Positions 1 to 8,571 of a stretch of DNA of 64,000 nucleotides are shown one piece after another. The position numbers and the translations under genes are program-made. Origin of the DNA: Acinetobacter lwoffii (GTDB lineage: Bacteria; Pseudomonadota; Gammaproteobacteria; Pseudomonadales; Moraxellaceae); NCBI RefSeq assembly GCF_029024105.1, contig NZ_CP118963.1:2604001-2668000 (forward strand). Reading direction: 5' to 3'. How positions within the stretch are numbered: position 1 is the stretch's first letter; each line of letters opens with the position of its first letter. The notes under the pieces are model-generated. The model saw only the letters and a list, made by a program, of their open reading frames with translations. It was not told the DNA's origin and did no database searches.

Positions 1-1614
1 TGGTGCCAGCCAAGGTGGCATGAAGCCCGCATAGTGTTCAATCAGTATACCAATAAAACGCTCGAAACTACCAAGAATTGCACGGTGCAACATCACAGGC
101 TGGTCACGATCGTTGTCTTCAGTTACATAAGATGCATCCAGACGTTCTGGCAAGTTGAAGTCACACTGAATGGTACCACACTGCCAGACACGGCCTAAGC
201 AGTCTTTTAATGAGAATTCGATCTTCGGGCCGTAAAATGCACCTTCACCCGGTTGAAGCTCCCACTCAAGACCCGCTGCATCTAAAGCATCAGCCAAAGA
301 TTTTTCAGCCATATCCCAAAGCGCATCATCACCTACACGTTTTTCAGGACGTGTCGACAACTTCATTTGTACTTCTTCAAAGCCGAAATCTTTGTATACA
401 TCTAGTGTCAATTTGATAAAGTCTGCAACTTCAGGGCCAATCTGCTCTTTGGTACAGAAGATATGCGCATCATCCTGAGTAAAGCCACGAACACGCATAA
501 TGCCGTGTAATGAACCCGATGGCTCGTTACGATGACATGAACCGAACTCTGCCAAACGAATTGGAAGATCACGATAAGATTTCAAACCCTGGTTGAACAC
601 CTGCACGTGACATGGGCAGTTCATTGGCTTCACCGCATAGTTACGGCTTTCCGAATGTGTGGTGAACATGTTGTCTGCATAGTTCGCCGCATGGCCCGAT
701 TTTTCCCACAAGCTAAAGTCTACGATTTGTGGTGTTTTAATCTCTAGATAACCATTGTCCTGCTGGACTTTACGCATGTACTGTTCAAGGACTTGGTAAA
801 TGGTCCAGCCATTTGGATGCCAGAACACCATACCCGGTGCTTCTTCCTGCATGTGGAACAGATCAAGCGCTTTACCGATTTTACGGTGATCGCGTTTTTC
901 CGCTTCTTCAATACGCTTGATATAAGCCGCAAGCTGTTTCTTGTCTGCCCAAGCAGTACCGTAGATACGCTGTAACTGCTCGTTCTTCGCATCACCGCGC
1001 CAGTACGCACCTGACATCTTGGTGAGTTTGAACGATTTCAAGAATTTGGTGTTTGGTACGTGTGGACCACGACACATATCCACATATTCCTGATGATAGT
1101 AAAGACCCATCTGGGTCTCATCTGGCATATCTTCAATCAGACGTAGTTTGTAATCTTCGCCGCGCTCAGTAAATACTTTGATGACTTCGTCGCGTGGCGT
1201 CATTTTTTTGATGACATCGTAGTCCTGATCGATGAGCTTTTTCATGCGCTCTTCAATCGCAGCCATATCATCTGGGGTAAATGGTTTTGCATTAAAAATG
1301 TCGTAATAGAAACCATCTTCAATGACAGGACCAATCACCATCTTCGCTTCTGGGAACAGCTGTTTAACCGCATGACCCACCAAGTGCGCACATGAGTGAC
1401 GAATAATTTCGACGCCTTCATCATCTTTAGGCGTGATAATCTGTAAAGTTGCGTCTTCGGTAATTAAATCGCATGCATCAACCAGACGGCCATTTACACG
1501 TCCAGCGACTGTATTTTTTGCAAGACCAGGACCGATGCTTTGAGCAACTTCCATCACAGATACGGCATGATCAAACTGTTTTTGATCGCCATTTGGCAAA
1601 GTGATAATTGGCAT
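1..1614 (-). CDS. thrS: Threonine--tRNA ligase, 3' part outside window
   Basis: The reverse-strand frame is open from an ATG at 1614 to the window edge, giving 538 codons. The product charges tRNA-Thr in the cytoplasm. It begins with a TGS domain (MPIITLPNGDQKQF), continues with the editing domain carrying the HSCAHL motif, and then shows class II catalytic motifs around YAVKPMNCPCH and the MRVRGFTQDDAH stretch. The frame runs off the left edge in the catalytic core (HRAILGSFERFIG), so roughly the last 100 residues, including the anticodon-binding domain, are missing here. An AAGGA Shine-Dalgarno lies about 8 nt before the ATG. Identity is secure from sequence family knowledge. Confidence 0.97.
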   Translation of the reverse strand, partial: MPIITLPNGDQKQFDHAVSVMEVAQSIGPGLAKNTVAGRVNGRLVDACDLITEDATLQIITPKDDEGVEIIRHSCAHLVGHAVKQLFPEAKMVIGPVIEDGFYYDIFNAKPFTPDDMAAIEERMKKLIDQDYDVIKKMTPRDEVIKVFTERGEDYKLRLIEDMPDETQMGLYYHQEYVDMCRGPHVPNTKFLKSFKLTKMSGAYWRGDAKNEQLQRIYGTAWADKKQLAAYIKRIEEAEKRDHRKIGKALDLFHMQEEAPGMVFWHPNGWTIYQVLEQYMRKVQQDNGYLEIKTPQIVDFSLWEKSGHAANYADNMFTTHSESRNYAVKPMNCPCHVQVFNQGLKSYRDLPIRLAEFGSCHRNEPSGSLHGIMRVRGFTQDDAHIFCTKEQIGPEVADFIKLTLDVYKDFGFEEVQMKLSTRPEKRVGDDALWDMAEKSLADALDAAGLEWELQPGEGAFYGPKIEFSLKDCLGRVWQCGTIQCDFNLPERLDASYVTEDNDRDQPVMLHRAILGSFERFIGILIEHYAGFMPPWLAP

Positions 1615-1841
1615 AAGAAAATCCTTAAGGAGTGATGCCCCGTACCATGGAGCATATCACCGCGAGATTATGATCGAGGGAAAACCTCAAAAGATAAAAA
1701 CGGTGGATAAATAAAAATCGATTCGAATTTTACACGGCTTGGCCGCATGATTAAACCTTTTCCCCAATAAAAATAAGATTTATCACCAAAACCATATCTG
1801 ATTTAAAAAAACTTAAGCTCATTTTTTAGTTCAGAATTTTA

Positions 1842-3014
1842 TTATTCCCGAAAAGTGTCCCATGCCATAAATTTTCTCTTGCTGTAGCTATAAAGCTGGG
1901 CAAATTGCGGAATGACAGCTTCACTTTGTGTCGGTCTCAAAAAGACATAATCATCCACTTGTAGCCCGCAGTATTTAGGCACCAAAACCATTTCCTGATT
2001 ACTGCTGCGACCATACAACATATGCGGTCGACTTTTTTCAGGGTAAATATAATCTGCTCGCCAATAGCCCCCGTAAATAAATACGGCTTTATATTGATGT
2101 GGAAGATGATTTAGTAATTCCAAACCGGGAATCTGGCTACAAGGCAACACTTTTAAAATGGGTGCGGCAATCCATAAAGCACAGCTTAAAGCAGACAAAT
2201 TTTCCAGATCAAAATCACTGGGCTTAAGCAGCATCGAGCCAAAGGCCAGATCATTACAGACACTTTGCTGGCAATGCTGCATAAAGGTCGGACTGCCCCC
2301 GCCGTTAAAACACAGACCTTCATGCCATAAATTGGGAAATTGCTGCTGAATCATCGTTTTGTATTGTTGATAAATCTGCTGTGATTGCTGATAACTTTTT
2401 TCTGGGCTTTTCAAAATTTTTGGCAGTTTGGCGACATGTGCATCATAGCCCATTAGACCCGAAAGTTTGAGATAAGCCGCGTTGTGCTGAATCAATTTGA
2501 GCAAAGCTATAAATTGCTGCTGCGTTTGTACGCCGCCACGATGCAGTCCCACATCAATTTCAATATTTACGTTCAGGCAGATGTTCAGGTTTTGAGCGAG
2601 TTGCAGATATTGCTGCAGACGTTCTATATCATCGATCAGCCATTGAATATTGCTTTGGTCATTTAGTGCCTGCTGATCAGGGAAATTTTGATAAAAGCGC
2701 TGTACCGCATGGATCGGCAACGGTTTACCCAGCAAGATATCTACCTGTTCAAATGCGCTGATAATTTCTAAAAGATGGGGTAAATGAAACAGCATAAAGC
2801 GCTGGGTATTCAGCTTTTCACTGGCCAGTTTGAGTAGCTGAATGCTGGCTAAGGACTTCACCACCAGACGCGGTTTTAACTTCGGAGGCAATTTTGACTG
2901 TACATAGTCCAAATTACGTTGATAGGTTTTTAAATCTAAAATCAGTTGCGGTGTGCCAGTTCCCTGCTGTTTTAAGTCTTGTGTCAGTTGCTGAAAATAA
3001 TTCGATTGCATCAC
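1842..3014 (-). CDS. Alanine racemase-fold PLP enzyme (amino acid deaminase/aldolase type)
   Basis: A 390-residue protein with an N-terminal alanine-racemase-like TIM-barrel fold. The likely PLP lysine lies in the segment RLVVKSLAS near residue 53, and a conserved GLHRGG segment follows near residue 154. The C-terminal part resembles the D-threonine aldolase / D-serine dehydratase beta-barrel domain. By family it probably cleaves or deaminates a hydroxy amino acid, but the substrate is unknown. It starts 7 bp after the stop of the FAD-oxidoreductase gene upstream, so the two are probably cotranscribed. True alanine racemase is less likely because of the Dsd1-like C-terminal region. Confidence 0.8.
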   Translation of the reverse strand: MMQSNYFQQLTQDLKQQGTGTPQLILDLKTYQRNLDYVQSKLPPKLKPRLVVKSLASIQLLKLASEKLNTQRFMLFHLPHLLEIISAFEQVDILLGKPLPIHAVQRFYQNFPDQQALNDQSNIQWLIDDIERLQQYLQLAQNLNICLNVNIEIDVGLHRGGVQTQQQFIALLKLIQHNAAYLKLSGLMGYDAHVAKLPKILKSPEKSYQQSQQIYQQYKTMIQQQFPNLWHEGLCFNGGGSPTFMQHCQQSVCNDLAFGSMLLKPSDFDLENLSALSCALWIAAPILKVLPCSQIPGLELLNHLPHQYKAVFIYGGYWRADYIYPEKSRPHMLYGRSSNQEMVLVPKYCGLQVDDYVFLRPTQSEAVIPQFAQLYSYSKRKFMAWDTFRE

Positions 3015-3021
3015 CCAAGCC

Positions 3022-4308
3022 TCAGTTTCCAGATAAAAATAATTGTTTTAGGTAGGGATTCAGCCATTTTTGCTGTGGATCCAGTTGCTGACGTAATCTT
3101 ATAAAATCATCCCATTTCGGGTAGAGATCACGTAGCGAAGCAGCGCTCATGCTATGCAACTTGCCCCAATGCGGTCGCCCCTGATATTTCTGTAAAATCG
3201 GCTCGACCAGATCAAAGATCGCGTGATAATCCTGTTTATAAAACTGATGGATGGAAATGGAAACTGAATCACGCTGATAAAAAGGACTCAGCCAGATATC
3301 ATCCCCTTTGATATAACGGAACTCGATCGGAAAGAACATCGGTACCGGATGTTTGCGTAAAACATGCAGAATCTCGTCCAGACACTGCAAGCCTTGCTCA
3401 ACTGGAATCTGATACTCCATTTCATTAAATTTGGTATTGCGTGGAGTCGGGAAAATTTGATTTGACCAATCCACATAGCAAGTCGGTTTTACAAATACGC
3501 TCAGCAGTTTTTGCAGATAGGGATTTGTCTTTGGGAAGAATCGTGTCAATTCAGAACATAGGGTTAATAAAGCATCTTCCGAAGGCCAGGTGTCCTGTCT
3601 GGACTGAATTGCGTCATCAGTTTCATTCAAGGTTTTCAACATCACCTGATCGGCATGCAGAAAAGCCCAAAATTCGATATGCCGGTGCCGATGCTTCCAT
3701 TGATCAATATGCGCGAATACGTCTTTTAATGAACACAGCCGAATCTGTTCTTTTAATTTATATCGTGGTCGATTTTGCAGAGTAATTTGGGTCAATATAC
3801 CCAAGCTGCCCAATGCTACCCGTCCAGCCTGAAATATCTCGGTATTTTGCTGACGATCACATTGCAACAGCTCGCCATCTGCGGTCAGTAATTCAAAGCC
3901 TTCCACAAAAGCGGATATGCAAGGTAAATCGATGCCCGTGCCATGCGTTCCAGTCGAAATCGCTCCGGCCAGAATTTGTTGGTCTATATCACCCTGATTG
4001 ATTAAGGCCTGATTGATCGGTGTCAGATCTTTCCCCAAATCATATAAACGCGTACCGGCGTACACGGTGCACTGTGTTTTCTCTTGATCAAAGGCAACCA
4101 TACCTTTGAACTGATCGAGATTAAGCAACACCTCATCTGTCTTGGCCAAGGGGCTAAAGGAATGTCCTGCACCCACTGCACGAATGTGTGCATGGGTCTT
4201 CACTAAACTTTGTAATTCACTGATCTGGCTGGGCTGAACAATCCGAGCAGTACTGAACTGGCTCCCTGACCAATTTCGCCAAATTTTATCCGCCTGTTGT
4301 ATTTTCAT
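3022..4308 (-). CDS. FAD-linked oxidoreductase, D-arabinono-1,4-lactone oxidase family
   Basis: About 428 residues. The N-terminal half is a VAO/PCMH-type FAD-binding domain with VGAGHSFSPL, whose His is the usual site of covalent FAD attachment in aldonolactone oxidases, and GAISTGTHGTG binding the cofactor. The C-terminal half matches the ALO domain, including the HWGKLH motif near the C-terminus. By family it oxidises a sugar lactone or alditol; the true substrate is not evident. I chose the ATG at 4308, which has an AGAG motif 7 nt upstream; an in-frame ATG at 4326 lacks a visible ribosome site. It is the first gene of a two-gene unit with the PLP enzyme downstream. Confidence 0.85.
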   Translation of the reverse strand: MKIQQADKIWRNWSGSQFSTARIVQPSQISELQSLVKTHAHIRAVGAGHSFSPLAKTDEVLLNLDQFKGMVAFDQEKTQCTVYAGTRLYDLGKDLTPINQALINQGDIDQQILAGAISTGTHGTGIDLPCISAFVEGFELLTADGELLQCDRQQNTEIFQAGRVALGSLGILTQITLQNRPRYKLKEQIRLCSLKDVFAHIDQWKHRHRHIEFWAFLHADQVMLKTLNETDDAIQSRQDTWPSEDALLTLCSELTRFFPKTNPYLQKLLSVFVKPTCYVDWSNQIFPTPRNTKFNEMEYQIPVEQGLQCLDEILHVLRKHPVPMFFPIEFRYIKGDDIWLSPFYQRDSVSISIHQFYKQDYHAIFDLVEPILQKYQGRPHWGKLHSMSAASLRDLYPKWDDFIRLRQQLDPQQKWLNPYLKQLFLSGN

Positions 4309-4541
4309 TATTATTCTCTGGCTCATATTATTTTAATGATTCAACTAGAGTAAAATACCTAAAAAATCAAACTTGGGAACCCATGCGTTCAGAACATTTA
4401 AGTAGGGTTAAATATTTTTATTAATATTCAAATACTTAAAATTTGTAAAATCGTACTCGACTAAAGCATAAATGCAAGATTTCTGAGAAATACATATCTT
4501 TTCAACAGGATATGAAAATAAATATAGAACGGAGTTTTACA

Positions 4542-6182
4542 ATGGTTAGCGCATATGATGAATTACCGCGTACCCCCGCGAATTTTGTAGCATTATCACC
4601 TTTACGCTATCTTGATCGTGCAGCTTATATCTATCCAAATCAGAACGCGATTATTCATGGTAAGCGCCGGATCACCTGGCGTGAGAAATACAACCGTTGT
4701 CGTCAGTTTGCCAACCAACTCCAAAATTTAGGCATCGGTAAAAATGATACCGTGTCTGTCCTGCTGCCTAACGTCCCTGCCATGATCGAAGCGCATTTTG
4801 CTGTGCCGATGGCAGGCGCAGTCCTCAACACCTTAAATACCCGCCTGGATGCCAAGACACTTGCCTTTATGCTGGAGCATGCCGAAAGCAAAGTATTATT
4901 GGTTGATCCTGAATTTACTGCACTTGCCACTGAAGCGCTTGCCCTGATATCACAAGACATCTATGTGATTGATGTGGCCGATGAAGAGTTTGAAGGTGAA
5001 GACAAGCGTATTGGCCAAATCGAATATGAAGACTGGATTGCGCAAGGCGATGCAAACTTTGAATGGCATTTACCTCAAGATGAATGGGATGCTATCAGCT
5101 TAAGTTATACCTCCGGTACCACTGGCAATCCGAAAGGCGTGGTCTATCATCATCGCGGTGCCTACATTAACGCAGCCAGTAATATTATTGCCTGTGGCAT
5201 GACACCACGTGCCACCTATTTATGGACACTACCGCTATTCCACTGTAATGGCTGGTGCTTTGCCTGGACCATGGCGGCCAACGGCGGAACCAACGTTTGC
5301 TTGCGTAAAGTCGATGCTGAACTGATCTTTAAACTGATTGCTGAACATAAAGTCGATTACTTCTGTGGTGCACCGATTGTCCTGTCGATGTTGATCAACA
5401 TGCCTGAAGAGAAAAAGACCAAGCTTGAGCACCGTGTCGAGGTCATGGTTGCTGGTGCTGCACCTCCTGCAGCAATCATTGAAGGCATGCGAAATATCGG
5501 TATTAACGTGACGCATGTTTACGGCTTGACAGAAACCTATGGTCCTTCTGCACTCTGCGCATCTCAAGCGGGCTGGAGTGATTTATCCATTCAGGAACAG
5601 GCGCAGTTGCACTCCCGTCAAGGCGTACCATATCCATTACAAGATGGCATGAAAGTGCTTGATCCCGATACCATGCAGGAAGTTCCACACGATGGCCAGA
5701 CCATGGGCGAAATCATGTTCCGTGGCAATATCGTGATGAAAGGTTATCTGAAAAATCCTGAGGCGACAGCAGAAGCCTTTGCTGGTGGATGGTTCCATAC
5801 GGGAGATCTGGCTGTATGCCAACCGGATGGTTATGCCAAAATTACCGACCGTTCCAAAGATGTGATTATTTCTGGCGGAGAAAATATTTCATCGCTTGAA
5901 GTCGAGGAAGTGCTGTATCAACATCCGGCGGTGCTGACTGCGGCGGTAGTCGCCAAACCTGATCCACGCTGGCAGGAAGTTCCTTGTGCTTTTATTGAAC
6001 TCAAAGAAGGTACCCAGGCCACAGAAGAAGAAATTATGGAATTCTGCCGTGAACATCTGGCCCGTTTTAAAGTGCCTAAGGATGTGGTGATTACCGAAAT
6101 TCCAAAAACCTCGACCGGAAAATTACAGAAATTTGTTTTACGTGAGTGGGCCAAAGAACGTGCGCAAGGTGAGTTCTCTTAA
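4542..6182 (+). CDS. AMP-dependent acyl-CoA synthetase (medium/long chain)
   Basis: A 546-residue ANL-superfamily ligase that activates a carboxylic acid as acyl-AMP and then forms the CoA thioester. The P-loop SYTSGTTGNPKGV, the YGLTETYGP motif and the C-terminal hinge TGDLAV...DRSKDVIISGGENIS are present, as is the catalytic lysine near the end in KTSTGKLQKF. The fold is closest to AlkK-type fatty-acid CoA ligases. The frame is open from an ATG at 4512, but the ATG at 4542 has a good CGGAG site and matches the usual N-terminus (MVSAYDELPRTP). It stands alone and ends in a bidirectional terminator facing trpB. Confidence 0.9.
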   Translation: MVSAYDELPRTPANFVALSPLRYLDRAAYIYPNQNAIIHGKRRITWREKYNRCRQFANQLQNLGIGKNDTVSVLLPNVPAMIEAHFAVPMAGAVLNTLNTRLDAKTLAFMLEHAESKVLLVDPEFTALATEALALISQDIYVIDVADEEFEGEDKRIGQIEYEDWIAQGDANFEWHLPQDEWDAISLSYTSGTTGNPKGVVYHHRGAYINAASNIIACGMTPRATYLWTLPLFHCNGWCFAWTMAANGGTNVCLRKVDAELIFKLIAEHKVDYFCGAPIVLSMLINMPEEKKTKLEHRVEVMVAGAAPPAAIIEGMRNIGINVTHVYGLTETYGPSALCASQAGWSDLSIQEQAQLHSRQGVPYPLQDGMKVLDPDTMQEVPHDGQTMGEIMFRGNIVMKGYLKNPEATAEAFAGGWFHTGDLAVCQPDGYAKITDRSKDVIISGGENISSLEVEEVLYQHPAVLTAAVVAKPDPRWQEVPCAFIELKEGTQATEEEIMEFCREHLARFKVPKDVVITEIPKTSTGKLQKFVLREWAKERAQGEFS

Positions 6183-6220
6183 CCGCATACAAGTATATTT
6201 TTTTCAAAATCTACTCAATA

Positions 6221-6254
6221 AAAAATCGTGCTAAGAAAACTTAGCACGATTTTT
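6221..6254. terminator. Bidirectional intrinsic terminator between acyl-CoA synthetase and trpB
   Basis: A perfect 15-bp inverted repeat (6221-6235 and 6240-6254) with an AAAA loop. The stem ends in A and T runs on both sides, so it can stop transcription from both convergent genes. Confidence 0.9.
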
Positions 6255-6277
6255 ATTTGAAATAACCTCCCCCAAAC

Positions 6278-6296
6278 CCTCTCCTATAAGGAGAGG
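6278..6296. repeat. Short palindromic intergenic element (CCTCTCC/GGAGAGG)
   Basis: Inverted repeat CCTCTCC-N5-GGAGAGG between convergent genes. The same arms occur at 25414-25458, and related C/T-rich arms at 26626-26698, which suggests a dispersed REP-like family. Confidence 0.5.
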
Positions 6297-6308
6297 ACTT
6301 TAAGGAAC

Positions 6309-7553
6309 TTACATCTCTACCATTTCCACGCCATCAATACGGGCAACGGTCATCAAGTCCTTATCACCACGACCTGAAACCGTCGCAAGAATAATTTGAT
6401 CCTTGTCCATGGTCGGTGCAAGTTTGGTCACGTATGCCATGGCGTGTGCGCTTTCCAACGCCGGAATAATACCTTCAATCTTGGTCAAGTCGCGGAAACC
6501 TTGTAGCGCTTCTTGGTCATTAATTGGTACGTATTTAACACGATCCATATCTTTCAGGAAGCTATGTTCCGGACCCACACCCGGATAATCCAGACCTGCA
6601 GAAATTGAATGGGTTTCGATAATCTGACCTTGTGCATCCGACATTAAATAAGTACGGTTGCCATGCAGTACACCGACATGACCGGCATTCAACGGCGCAG
6701 AGTGCTTGCCTGATTCAATCCCATGACCTGCTGCTTCAACACCATACATTTTCACATCTTGGTCATTCAGGAATGGATAGAACAAGCCCATGGCATTGGA
6801 TCCACCACCGACACATGCCACTAGGGCATCTGGTAAACGGCCAGCCTGTTCCAGAATCTGACGGCGTGCTTCACGACCAATGATCGACTGGAAATCACGA
6901 ACCAGTTGCGGATATGGATGTGGACCTGCCACGGTACCAATGACGTAGTAGGTTGAATCAACATTGGTCACCCAATCACGCATGGCTTCGTTCATGGCAT
7001 CTTTTAATGTTTTGGAGCCACTTTCTACCGGCACAACCGTCGCACCTAATAAACGCATACGGTAGACGTTCATCGCCTGACGTTTTACATCGTCTGCGCC
7101 CATGAATACTACGCATTCAAGACCTAAACGTGCTGCGATGGTGGCCGTCGCCACACCGTGCTGGCCTGCCCCTGTTTCGGCAATAATACGTTTCTTGCCG
7201 GAAAGCTTCGCCAGTAAGGCCTGACCGATTGTATTATTTACTTTGTGCGAACCGGTATGGTTCAGGTCTTCACGTTTCAGGTAAATCTGTGCGCCACCCA
7301 ACTCTTTCGACCATCGTTCAGCATGATATAAAGGACTCGGACGACCGACGTAAAACGCCATGTCACGGTCAAATTCTGCCAAAAACTGCGCATCATCTTT
7401 CATACGGAAATAGAGCTTTTCCAAGTCTTCTAAAGCCGCCATGAGTGTTTCTGACACAAAACGTCCGCCATGAATACCGAAATGCCCGCGTTCATCCGGG
7501 AATTGGGTATAGTCAACTGCCTGACTGTTCTGGCTAGTACTTTGCTGATCCAC
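6309..7553 (-). CDS. trpB: Tryptophan synthase beta chain
   Basis: A 414-residue PLP enzyme that condenses indole with serine, the last step of tryptophan synthesis. The PLP lysine is K104 in the motif HTGSHKVNN. The GAGQHGVATA substrate loop and the GGGSNAMG phosphate-binding loop are intact. The start overlaps the end of trpF by 20 bp, so the two are translationally coupled. No trpA follows: the next feature downstream is a terminator and a convergent acyl-CoA synthetase gene. Confidence 0.98.
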   Translation of the reverse strand: MDQQSTSQNSQAVDYTQFPDERGHFGIHGGRFVSETLMAALEDLEKLYFRMKDDAQFLAEFDRDMAFYVGRPSPLYHAERWSKELGGAQIYLKREDLNHTGSHKVNNTIGQALLAKLSGKKRIIAETGAGQHGVATATIAARLGLECVVFMGADDVKRQAMNVYRMRLLGATVVPVESGSKTLKDAMNEAMRDWVTNVDSTYYVIGTVAGPHPYPQLVRDFQSIIGREARRQILEQAGRLPDALVACVGGGSNAMGLFYPFLNDQDVKMYGVEAAGHGIESGKHSAPLNAGHVGVLHGNRTYLMSDAQGQIIETHSISAGLDYPGVGPEHSFLKDMDRVKYVPINDQEALQGFRDLTKIEGIIPALESAHAMAYVTKLAPTMDKDQIILATVSGRGDKDLMTVARIDGVEMVEM

Positions 7554-8178
7554 GATGGACTCCTTGCATAAAGCGTTCTATGAGTTGTTGGTCTTTAATA
7601 CCTTTTGCGGACTCGACACCGCCACTCACATCCACGGCATAGGCCTGTGTGGTGAGAATTGCCTGTTCGATATTGTCAGGATTTAAACCGCCTGCCAAGA
7701 CCAAGGGAAGATTGAGTTTGGGAAATGTATCCCAATCGAAGCTGTGCCCTGTGCCGCCTTTCAGGTCAGGATGCCATGCGTCTAATAGTACTGCACTTGC
7801 GCCTGCATCTTGATAACGCTGAATTTCTGCAACCACATCCAGATCAGGTTGCACCCGAATGGCTTTATACCAGCGGCGTCCGACCTGCTGGGCGATGGCC
7901 TGACATTGTTCAGGTGTTTCATCGCCATGAAATTGCAAAATATCGAGCGGAACGGTTTTAAGAATATGCTGAATTTCATCTGCGCGACTATTTACAAATA
8001 AACCTACGGCCTGCACATAAGCCGGAACCGCCCGGATCAGGATTTCAGCCTGCTCTAAAGTAACATGTCGTGGACTCGGTGGATAAAACACAAACCCTAT
8101 CGCATCACAGCCAGCATTGACTACGGCATGTACATCTTCAACTCGGGTGATTCCACAAATTTTGGCACGGGTTCGCAT
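7534..8178 (-). CDS. trpF: Phosphoribosylanthranilate isomerase
   Basis: A 214-residue TIM barrel that converts N-(5-phosphoribosyl)anthranilate to CdRP in tryptophan synthesis. The N-terminus KICGITR carries the catalytic Cys, and the acidic residue lies in AVDVSGGVES/LLDAWH. It is the first gene of a trpFB unit, and its 3' end overlaps trpB. Its 5' side faces the cobalamin-riboswitch promoter divergently. Confidence 0.97.
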   Translation of the reverse strand: MRTRAKICGITRVEDVHAVVNAGCDAIGFVFYPPSPRHVTLEQAEILIRAVPAYVQAVGLFVNSRADEIQHILKTVPLDILQFHGDETPEQCQAIAQQVGRRWYKAIRVQPDLDVVAEIQRYQDAGASAVLLDAWHPDLKGGTGHSFDWDTFPKLNLPLVLAGGLNPDNIEQAILTTQAYAVDVSGGVESAKGIKDQQLIERFMQGVHRGSAKY

Positions 8179-8294
8179 ATTATGTTGGCTCTAGATCTAC
8201 CAATGTATTGAACAATCTATAAGATTGGGGCAAATCATTGTAATGCAATTTTTCTGACTTGCGTAAAGTTCATCTGGATTATTCTCTATGCAGA

Positions 8295-8323
8295 TTGTGT
8301 ATAACTCATATTGACTTTATACT
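8295..8323 (+). promoter_or_regulatory. Sigma-70-like promoter for the cobalamin riboswitch transcript
   Basis: TTGTGT (8295-8300) and TATACT (8318-8323) are separated by 17 bp. The predicted transcription start near 8330 is just ahead of the riboswitch. The assignment is by inspection only. Confidence 0.55.
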
Positions 8324-8332
8324 GCGCTCACT

Positions 8333-8521
8333 TTGCAGCAAATCCAAGCCTTCAGGCTTTAGGGAAGCTGGTGTAAATCCAGCACTGCCCCCGCAACGGT
8401 AAAAAATGAAACGTCTATCAATTTAAACTCTTCGGTTTACACCACTGCATCTTGATGTGGGAAGGTGGATATACAGCAAAGTCGCTGCTTTGCACATTTA
8501 AGTCCGGAAACCTGCTTGCTG
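8333..8521 (+). promoter_or_regulatory. Cobalamin (B12) riboswitch
   Basis: The conserved core is visible: GGGAAGCTGGTG, then CCAGCACTGCCCCCGCAACGG (about 8362-8399), and at the 3' side the B12-box-like AGTCCGGAAACCTGC (8501-8515). A stable 7-bp hairpin follows (8538-8557, CATTCAC/GTGAATG), just before the btuB ribosome-binding site (GGAG near 8561). This suggests that B12 binding controls access to the start codon. The position directly upstream of a TonB-dependent B12 receptor agrees with the family's known role of repressing uptake when B12 is plentiful. Confidence 0.93.
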
Positions 8522-8571
8522 TGTTCTATAACTCAATCATTCACGGGGAAGTGAATGTATGGAGCTTTAAC

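Noticed and set aside
8452..8571. N-terminal extension of btuB starting inside the riboswitch
   Set aside because: The ATG lies within the conserved B12 RNA; the ATG at 8572 has a proper Shine-Dalgarno and signal peptide.
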